Source: Poecilobothrus nobilitatus (taxonomy: Eukaryota; Arthropoda; Insecta; Diptera; Dolichopodidae). Taken from it: DNA of 64,000 nt. A program made the translations under genes and the position numbers. The notes beneath the pieces are model-generated. The model saw only the letters and a list, made by a program, of their open reading frames with translations. It did no database searches and had not been told where the DNA came from. Positions 56,008 to 64,000 of this stretch are shown one piece after another. The stretch spans positions 114,225,253 through 114,289,252 of the forward strand of contig OX352772.1 of the NCBI GenBank assembly GCA_947095535.1, given 5' to 3'. Every line of letters begins with the position of its first letter. The stretch's first letter is position 1.

Positions 56008-58942
56008 ACTTAAGTACAGACACTTTTTGTTTAACAGTTACCCGTGTTAGATTACCCTGTGGTAGAAGTAGAAATAATAAATATTCAAATTATAAAGGGG
56101 AATGCTTAAAAAGGAAAGGAATAATAACAATAAAAAACAGCGGTAATTTATGTCTACCACGTGCACTTGTTGTTTCAATAGCTAAAATTGAAAAATTTAT
56201 TGAATATGAAAAAATTCGAAAAAATATAGGAAAACTTCAAACTTTAATAGCTTTAAAATTATTAAAAACTTCAAAAATAACAATTCCATCTGAAGGTTGC
56301 GAAATTCGTGAATTGAATCAATTTCAAAGATTTTTACATAAACACAAAATTGTTGTATATAAATATGGAACAAGGGGTGCAGAAGTAATATTTGAAGGAT
56401 TTAATAATGGAAAAAAAATTAACTTGCTATACCATAATAATCATTATAATGTAATAACTTCGCTCACAGCTGCTTTTTGCACAGCATTTTATTGTGAAGA
56501 ATATCATATTCCGTATTCTAAAAAAAATGAACATAGGTGTTCGAAAAGTTGTCCTTGCTGTCAAAACTCACCTGCTTGTTCAATTAATGTTAAAAATATT
56601 TTATGTATGCAGCGCAATCGCGCATTTCGCGGTCAATCATGTTTTGAAAATCATAAGGCTTCCAGTTCAAAAAATAGAAGCACCTGTGAAGAAATTAGGA
56701 AATGCAAATCTTGTTTTAAAGTTCATAAAAGTTGTAGGACTCATATATGTGGTGAATATTTTTGTAAAATTTTGTAAAAAAAGACAAAACAAAAGTAAAT
56801 TTTGAAAACTGAATTTACGTGTTTTATGATTTAGAAACAAGGCAAGAAGAAATTAACTCTACAAAAATAAAAGAACATGTTCAAAGTTTATGTGTGGCTC
56901 AACTGAAATGCTTTAAATGTATAAACGTTGATTCTCTATACTTCTGTCAAAAATGTAAATTAAGACAAAGAATTTTTAAAACGAAAAATGTGATAGAGGA
57001 TTTCATGGAATTTATTTTAAAATTAAGAAAGGAATTCAAAAAGATTGCTTATAATGGGCAGGCGTTTGACCATCAGTTTATTCTGAATTATATACTCAAT
57101 AAAACTGTACTTGAACCAAAGTTAATTATGCGAGGTACAAAAATTATTGTTATGATAATTGATATTATTAAATTTATTGATTCTATGAACTACTTTCCTA
57201 TGGCCTTGGCAAAATTACCGAAAGCTTTTAATTTATCGATCAATTTGAAAAAGGGTTATTTTCCACATCTATTTAATAAATTGGAAAATGAAAATTACAT
57301 TGGCATACTTCCAGCAATTAAATACTATAACTCTAATACAATGAAAGCAGATGAGCGTAATGAATTTTTAATGTGTTATGAACAAAATAGAAACTCAGAA
57401 TTTAATATGGAGAAAGATATTTTAGAATACTGTAAAAATGATGTTGAAATTCTAACTAAAGCATGTCTGGTTTTCAGAAATTTTTTTTTAGAAGAACGTA
57501 ATGTTGAACCGTTTTTAGAAGCAACAACAATAGCTTCCGCCTGTAATCTTGTATATAGAAGAAACTTTCTCAAATCGAATACTATAGGAATTATACCAAG
57601 AAAAGGATATAGGATGGTAGACAATCAGTCAAAAATTGCTATGCAATGGCTTATTTGGGAAAAAGATTTGAGAAAAATTGATTTGAAATGTGCATTTAAT
57701 GCAAAAAAAAAACAAATCGGAAATGTTAAAGTCGATGGATTTTGCGAAGAGACTAAAGAAATATTTGAATTTTACGGTTGCTATTATCATGGACATCCAA
57801 AATGTTTAGCAAACCAGAGGGATATACCATTACATGATAACTCTGGCGATACTTTGAATCTACGATATGAAAAAACATTAATGAGATCAGAGTTTATAAA
57901 ATCATGTGGATATAAAGTTATTGAGATGTGGGAATGTGAATTCCGGGAACTAATGAGACACAATTTAAATATGAGATATTTAGAAAATCATTCATTAATT
58001 AATTTAGTTCCTTTAAATCCTCGTGATGCATTTTATGGCGGAAGAACGGGAAATACTTACACATATTATAAATGTAAACAAGGAGAAAAAATTAAATACA
58101 TAGATATATGTTCCTTATACCCATATGTTTGCAAACGAGGAAAATTTCCCATAAACCATCCCAAGATTTATGTTGGAGAAGATCTTATTCCAAGTTAAAC
58201 AGAATGACTATTGACGGTATTATTAAATGTAAAATTTTATTACACCCCGTAATAAACAAATCTATTACACCCCGTGTTACCTGTCAAACAAAATAATAAA
58301 TTGATGTTTTCACTATGTAACATTTGTAGTGAACAAAAATATCAAGGAAAATACTGTGAACATACAGACGATGAAAGAGCATTAGTAGGAACTTGGGTAA
58401 TTGATGAAATTAAAAAAGCAATTGAAAAAGGGTATAAACTTTTAAATATTTATGAAGTTTGGGAATACTAAACAGTAAAATATGACAATTGCAATGGTAT
58501 TGATGGTTTATTCATTAAAATGATGAATAAATTTATAAAGATTAAACAAGAAGCTTCTGGGTGGCCAATAAAATGTCAAACTCAAAAAGAAAAGGAAGAA
58601 TATATTGATAGTTTTTTTGAAAAGGAAGAAATTAAATTAGAATACGATAAAGTAGTTAATAACCCTGGTTTAAGATCTTTTGCTAAGATTATTTTAAACT
58701 CATTCTGGGGAAAATTTGGACAAAGAGAAAATCAACAACAAACCACCATTATAAATCAACCTTTTAAACTTTATGAGTTAATAACAAACCCTTCTGTAGA
58801 AGTATGTCACATAATACAGAAAGATAATACAGAAAACATTATTTGTAAAGTTAAAGGATTCTCTCTTAGTTATGAAGCTTCTCTAAAAATTAATTTTAAT
58901 AGCATAAAGGCAGCAGTTTTTAATTCATTGAATAGTGCAGAC

Positions 58943-58974
58943 ACATACGTCATTTCTATGTAAATGACGTATGT
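58943..58974. repeat. 13-bp perfect palindrome in polymerase B tail
   Basis: acatacgtcattt, loop ctatgt, aaatgacgtatgt. It contains the in-frame TAA at 58961. Removing 24 nt restores a continuous frame (TYV to KNIRR), so it looks like a templated snap-back insertion. Confidence 0.6.
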
Positions 58975-59388
58975 CAAAAATATTCGTCGAAATAAAAATC
59001 ATGATGTACTTACGATTCCCGAAATAAAAAAATATCAACCAAAATCGGAAAAACGAAAATTTAATGAAGATTGTAGTTCATTACCGTATGGATATAACAG
59101 AAAAAAGCAAATGTTGAAAAGTAAATGAAAATAGTATTCATATAAATTTGAACATTTTTATTTGTATTGTAAAAGTATTTGTTTGTATATTAATTTAAAT
59201 TTTTTAAGAATGTAATAAAGATGTAAGCAAAAAAAATTCTACATGTAAAAGTAGACATTATTTACATACATATTATACAAGTCTTAATTTTTTTTAGTTT
59301 AAAACTAGAAATTTTTGAATTATTTTTTATTCCATACAAAAAAAACATAAATGCGTTTTCTCTTTTCTTCTATAAATTCTTCTATCCA

Positions 59389-59861
59389 GAAGAGATCACA
59401 TTTTTATGTAAGCAAAAAAAAATCTATATCTTCCTTTAATTTTTTTCTTTATGCTAACAAAAAAAAAAAAAAAACAGGATTACACTTTTTCTTTTCAATT
59501 TTAAAGATTTAAAAATAAAAAAATTTTTTCTGTTTTTTATTTTCATATAAGAAATTTTCTTACTACTTTTATATGTGCGCCTAGTATTTAAACTTCAGTT
59601 ATACAATTTTGTTTATTAAGGGCCGAAACTACTTTAAATTGTTTAACACTTGACTTCCTACTATAAAACCATTTGGAACTTATAAGTTAACAACCCACAC
59701 ATACAACTTAACTTGAAACCTAAACCAAAACGATCAAAGCAAGTTCTTGACCTACTAATCAAGCATGATCTACATTAAACCCATAAATCAAAATGTAGGT
59801 CAGCATGTCGTGCGATATGAGTCAAATTTTTTTCCCATCCCAAAGTGCAGGGTTACCTACT
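59389..59861 (-). repeat. Polinton right terminal inverted repeat
   Basis: Reverse complement of 43177-43661. Ends ggttacctact at 59861, followed by ctcatt. The 260 bp between polymerase stop (59128) and this repeat are A+T-rich and empty. Confidence 0.88.
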
Positions 59862-59867
59862 CTCATT

Positions 59868-60684
59868 AGTTGATTGTGATGTTGAGTGATATCCAAATTG
59901 CTCATCTGCGAGAATGTGGTTAGAGTTTATATTTTCAAGCCTAGTTTTTACACACTTTTCCAAAAACTTTTCAATACAAGAAAGAAGACTAATAGGTCTA
60001 TAGCTAGTTACATCTGTTCTAGATTTATTGCGCTTGTGTATACATGTAATTAAAGCTATTTTCCATTGTTTAGGAAAGTAGCCCAATTGTAAACACGCAT
60101 TCATAAATTTCGTTTGAATTTTTAAAGCAGTTTTAGTCAAGTGTTTGAGAATAATATTAGGAATTTAGTCTATGTCTGCACATTTTCTTTCTTTACTGAG
60201 ATCAATAGATTCACAAATTTCCATTATTTTAATTTTATTGAAGTCAGTAATTTGCGTATTTTGAATTATTTGAACAGAATTGTTAACGTCTGTAATGGTA
60301 TCGCTCATATCATTAGTCAAACTATGTTGTATATGAAAGTGTTCAGCAAAAATGTGAGCTTTATCGTCATCACTGGTTATTATACTAGTTTGGAGTAATT
60401 AGTGGCGGTATTACCTTATTTCTATTTTTCAAAACTTTTGCGAGGTATCAAAATGATTTTAAGTGATTATTTAACAGTTTAAGAGAATGATTCAATTTTT
60501 GGTTTTTAATACCCTTAGTTTTTTCTGAAATTCTCTTATTTAAAATACTAATTAAAGATTTGGTTCGAACGTCACGATATCGTTCCATATATGTCTGATA
60601 TTACTACGTTGTGATATTAGTAGTTTAATTTCAGGTGGCATGGCATGGTATTTAAGACTATTCATAGAATTTGAATGAATTTGT
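59868..60684 (-). pseudogene. Jockey-like element 2: linker and N-terminal RT right of the Polinton
   Basis: Minus strand. Linker pieces (60680-60160): PPEIKLLISQRSNIR, RISEKTKGIKNQKLNHSL, TNDMSDTITDVNNSVQIIQN, then RT start 60140-59868: KTALKIQTKFMNACLQLGYF, PKQWKIALITCIHKRNKSRT, SYRPISLLSCIEKFLEKCVK, ILADEQFGYHS. The frame then enters the Polinton terminus and resumes at 43170. Several stops in the linker. Confidence 0.78.
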
Positions 60685-60693
60685 TTATTATGT

Positions 60694-62143
60694 AATGTCC
60701 AGTACCCATGGTTTTATTTGGAGGGTTGGGGGGGTTTCATATAATATCTCTAATTTGCAAAATTACCACGTCTAATGAAATTTTAATTTATTTATGCATT
60801 CTACAAATTTTTAATGTCACAAATGTATCTTGGGCACAAATTTTTTATCGTTACCTTTGTAACAATTATTATCCTAGACAAGAACCAACACGTGGTAAAA
60901 AACTGCTATCCAATTCGTAATTAAAAGGGTGAAACGATAGAGGGGGTGAAAAATAGAAAAGATGATACATGTGTCTTTTCTGGTTGAGGGAAGAGAAAAA
61001 AGGAAAAAAAGAAAAAAGAAAGGTAGTTCCGGAACAACCATCGTGGAGGAAGCAGCAAAAAAAAAAGATTGGAGAAAAAAAACATTTTTTTATTTTTTTT
61101 TTTTTGAGAATCAAATTAAATAAATTTATTAATCACATTGTTTTTATAAATAAATTTTGGAATTTAATCGTACAAAAAGAAAAAAAATATATTTAATAAA
61201 ATTTAAAGTTTACATTCAATTGTAAAAAAAAAATAAAAAAAATAAAAAAAAAAATAAAAAAAATAAAAAAAAAAAAAAAGGAGGAAAGTGAAAAATAACT
61301 ACAGTAAGATAAAAATTAAAAATTGGATATAAAAGGAATTTTGGCTGTTTCTGAATTGTGACGGGGCTTAACAAAAATAAAGTAATGTTAGTAAGGGAAA
61401 TTGTGATACAATTTAAAAGCATAAAAATTTTTTTTATTAAATTTTCGATTAAAATTAAACTATATATACATAAATAGTCATTAAGAAATGTAAAGATTTT
61501 CCATGGGAATTTGTAGAATTAATTTTATATAATTTTAATAAATTCAATGAAATAAAAAACAAAAAAAACAAAAAAAAAAAATATAGGTATATGTATATAA
61601 ATACCAAAATGAAAAAATATACCAAACAATTATATAATTTAAATAAAATAGCTATATAAGAAATCATAAAAACAAAAAAAAAAAAAAACGAAATGTAAAA
61701 AAAAAAAAAAAAAGGGGAACTAAAATATTTAATTTTTTTTTGATGATTATTATCATATGAAGAAGACAAAAGAAATTGTATATATGTACATGAAAAAAAA
61801 GTAAAATTAAAGAAAATTAAGTTTAAAGGTAGAACTTTATGTATATTTTTTTGTTGATTTTTTTTGTTTTAATTTTAATATGAGGTTTTAAAATATAGCC
61901 ATAAGGAGTTCGAGCTGAGTATAATGGGTCCGAAGCGGTAATGAATTAAACCAGCGAAAACCCTGAAGTAAGTATAGTTTGGACCGGGGTGTTGTTTATT
62001 TTGGCATGCACATTTTTTTTGTAATGGACCAAGAGCGAATTTCTTCTTCGAACCCTCCCAGCTGAGTGATAACCCGGATATCAGCCAGACATGCCACGCT
62101 CGATTGGGTCTTGGACCATCCCAACTGTTATAAACCATTACAA
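60694..62143. mobile_element. Unclassified 1450-bp insertion with 9-bp target duplication
   Basis: Flanked by ttattatgt (60685-60693 and 62144-62152). Removal joins the endonuclease end of Jockey-like element 2 to its linker, confirming an insertion. The interior is unusual: purine-rich on one strand with many A runs (60960-61800), plus a more balanced part at 61910-62140 (ggaccaagagcgaatttc, gccagacatgccacgctc). Frames here are low-complexity shadows. No terminal inverted repeats or protein that I recognise; a degenerate retrotransposon, LTR or SINE-like piece is possible. Confidence 0.5.
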
Positions 62144-62152
62144 TTATTATGT

Positions 62153-62953
62153 CAATATTTATAGCGTTGTTCAGACTGATTTCTGCCAAGTTAGAATTTA
62201 TAAGTTTGTTATTCAGATAGGATTTAAGGGTATTAATATTTCTTTAATCTATTGAAGTTTATAAAAGGAAGAATTGGGTTTAATTTTGCGGAAGTTGTAG
62301 TATTAAAACGAATAGGTAGGTGGTCCGAATTAAGTTGGTTAACTATAAACCAACTTAATTGTTAAGTTTCGGTTGCAATTAGTTAGAACCAGGTCTAATG
62401 CGGAAGGTCAACCTCTTGTGGACTGTGGAAAATATGTCGGAGTTGGAGGAAATAGAAGTGTAAATTTACTCATGGCGAATTTTTCCCCATTGATTGCTTC
62501 TCAAACAATTCCAAGCAGAGTGCCAGCAGTTAACATCATCTGCTACGATAAATTTACCTTTGATTCTATCAAATAATGAAATGTCATGATTACATTTTGC
62601 GGCATTAATTGAGCTATAATTAGCTCCAGAAAAATAAGCCACAATTGTAAATTCGGCTAAATTACTTTCATTTAGACATTAATTTTTTCAAAAATTTTTG
62701 TATCTAGCCTCTTTAAAATTTTATGTTTTATATATTTCTTTAGCAATATGGCAACACCACCTCCGTTAGAATACATTCTTTCGCAGCGATGAGTATAATC
62801 TGTAAAAAAAAATTAGTTTTTATTTTTTAGCCGACTCTCAGAGAGTATTGCAATTTCTATATCGTTCTGACAAAGGTAATCAAAAAATTCTATTGCTTTA
62901 TTCGTTATGGTTTTTGCACTCCAATATAAAATCTTAATATTATTATGGTTCAT
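62153..62953 (-). pseudogene. Jockey-like element 2: ORF2 endonuclease
   Basis: ORF2 starts at ATG 62953 (NHNNIKILYWSAKTITNKA, then FFDYLCQNDIEIAILSE). After a degenerate stretch, GKFIVADDVNCWHSAWNC (the position usually Gly-Asp before the Asn is shifted to DD) and, in other frames, FTLLFPPTPTYFPQS, PSALDLVLTNCNRNL and SDHLPIRF-like text near 62310. Broken by frameshifts. Confidence 0.72.
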
Positions 62954-63289
62954 TATATAAATATTTAAGAGTTAATTGAGTTATCAATTGTAATTGTTCT
63001 ATTCTATACTTTTGTTAGTTGTATTTGTGAAAAGTTCATTTGTAAAGCTAATAAATTCCTTATAAGTTAAAGCGCTATTATTAATTAATGTATTAATTGT
63101 ATTCGTATTAGTATTTATGATATATTGTAATTGGGATTAGTGAAGCTACTTTTAACATTATTACAATTATAATTAGTGGACAAAAAATTATGATTAATGT
63201 CAGTGTGATCACTTTTTGGAGAATTATTTCTTACAATATTTGCAGATGTTGTTTTCGCTACTTGTTGTGATGCATTGTTATTACTGTGC

Positions 63290-64000
63290 ACTTGTTTTTT
63301 TCTGGATCTCCGCAGAGTTGTTTGAATTTAAGGTAAACATGTTATTCTTCATGTTATGGTTTTTGTCTTTGTCTTAAATTATTTATTATGTTTATATAGC
63401 TGTTTCTAGCACTACATTCAGAAAACCAGCCACGTGATTGGATTGACAATTGGCACATTTACTTTACCAGTCTGGTATTTAATTTTGGGACAATCGGTAG
63501 TGTTGTGGTCATCCGCACAAATAATACATTAAATTTTTTTTGGCAGTACATGACACCATGCCCCCAGGATTGAAAACTATAGTACCTTACCGGACGCTTA
63601 ATATTTGATTTGTAATAATACCATTTACCTAGAGTGTGGTTAATAACCTTAAAATTTGTTCTTAAATCATTTAATTTTGTTGAACCTCTTAAAATATACA
63701 ATAAAAGTTGCATGATTTTCATATCTAGTGCTTTTTATTTTCATTTGTTTAATTTCTAATGGTGATAGATTATTATTATTTAGTTAATTTTTAATTATTT
63801 CTATTGGGGTGATATTTAAACCGTATAGGACAAATTTTATAGACATCTCTTGAGATGATCGGTGACTAATAAATTGGCATTTAAGTTCTTTTAATTTATC
63901 AAAAAGTTTATTAAAGTCAGCAAGCACATCGCAATAGATTTTTTTTCCTATACACCAGAGGCTCAAGTTGTGTCGGTAATGCGTTCCAGAGAAATGCGAC
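63290..64000 (-). pseudogene. Jockey-like element 2: ORF1 (gag-like), runs off the window
   Basis: Minus strand: FVLYGLNITPIEIIKN (63840-63790), then STKLNDLRTNFKVINHTL and RPVRYYSFQSWGHGVMYCQK, the zinc-knuckle region. Two knuckle Cys positions read Tyr and Phe; a second knuckle (CIICADDHNTTDC) is in another frame. Orientation and order (ORF1 before ORF2) fit a single Jockey-like element split by two insertions. The start lies beyond 64000. Confidence 0.7.

Larger units (their letters stand above)
55580..59128 (+). pseudogene. Polinton protein-primed type DNA polymerase B, broken
   Basis: ATG at 55580. In-frame TAA at 55712, then a possible 64-nt intron (55944-56007). N-terminal region: VTRVRLPCG, IKNSGNLCLPRALVV. 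A Cys/His-rich zinc region at about 56540-56760 (CSKSCPCCQNSPAC, CKSCFKVHKSC). Exonuclease blocks FYDLETRQ, YNGQAFDHQFIL, YCKNDVEIL are intact in one long frame (56819-58198). An endonuclease-like insertion (VKVDGFCEETKEIFEFYGCY) follows. Palm A YIDICSLYPYV and motif B NSFWGKFGQ are present. The catalytic YxDTD motif C is missing, with motif B joined to the C-terminal region within about 35 codons. The tail (IRRNKNHDVLTIPEIKKY) ends at 59128. It would replicate the element. Confidence 0.88.
43177..59861 (+). mobile_element. Polinton/Maverick element, 16.7 kb, degraded
   Basis: Inverted termini of about 480 bp (43177-43661 and 59389-59861); outermost bases are (a/g)gtaggtaaccctgc, matching the AGT-type start of Polintons. 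Flanks are near-identical 6-mers, atcatt at the left and ctcatt at the right, the usual 6-bp target duplication. The gene set is diagnostic: protein-primed type DNA polymerase B, retroviral-type integrase, packaging ATPase, adenain-like protease, major capsid and penton-like proteins. Genes overlap by ATGA at 45420, 46081 and 52180, suggesting compact transcription. It interrupts a Jockey-like ORF2. Nearly all core genes carry frameshifts or stops. Confidence 0.93.

Noticed and set aside
60869..61769. Several Phe/Lys-rich frames on both strands
   Set aside because: Low-complexity A/T runs; no ordered composition.
1..64000. tRNA or rRNA genes
   Set aside because: I saw no cloverleaf-type sequence with A/B boxes and no rRNA-like stretch, apart from the tRNA-complementary primer site in Gypsy.

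Overview
This is a strongly A+T-rich eukaryotic window that consists almost wholly of nested, decaying mobile elements; I see no ordinary host gene. The mix points to an insect: Gypsy, P/THAP9-like, Penelope-like, Jockey-, CR1- and LOA-like elements plus a Polinton. The terminal TATACCC plus GTCCGTCCGTC repeats are most familiar to me from Diptera, so a fly is my best guess, not a firm call.

Layout. 1-12.4 kb: a minus-strand Gypsy retrotransposon (gag 11.3-10.3 kb, protease, pre-RT, RT down to 1.2 kb) split by two insertions. One is a P-like element (2281-7283, 8-bp target duplication ggtattat). The other is a TATACCC-ended element carrying a ~147-bp satellite array (7483-10188). 12.4-36 kb: two direct copies of a Penelope-like unit (RT, GIY-YIG, hammerhead-like motif). 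Copy A holds a giant inverted-repeat (foldback) element, which itself holds a second P-like element, plus a MITE and a second TATACCC element. Copy B holds a LOA-like non-LTR retrotransposon (27282-35257) with an internal ~2.9-kb tandem duplication and a CCTAA-type tail. 36-43 kb: remnants of CR1-like, Jockey-like and P/THAP elements. 43.2-59.9 kb: one 16.7-kb Polinton/Maverick with ~480-bp inverted termini. It sits inside the ORF2 of a second Jockey-like element, whose other pieces lie at 42.9-43.2 and 59.9-64 kb.

Polinton gene set, left to right: a short minus-strand protein with the PP1-binding/C-terminal region of the GADD34/PPP1R15 family; a conserved unknown (minus); packaging ATPase; unknown acidic protein; penton-like protein; small Gly/basic virion protein (pVI/pX-like); major capsid protein; (the last three repeated as a 3.06-kb tandem duplication); small Cys-containing protein; adenain-type protease; unknown; acidic small protein (minus); retroviral-type integrase; an array of six different perfect hairpins; small poly-Gln protein (minus); protein-primed type DNA polymerase B. 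Most replication and virion genes are broken. The GADD34-like frame is fully open.

The most interesting item is that GADD34-like gene. In known viruses this domain recruits protein phosphatase 1 to reverse eIF2-alpha phosphorylation and keep translation on; finding it between a Polinton terminus and Polinton genes suggests an anti-shutoff module in an insect Polinton. Second is the six-hairpin array at 54.56-54.74 kb. Third is a repeated local pattern of near-perfect tandem duplications of about 3 kb, in two unrelated elements.
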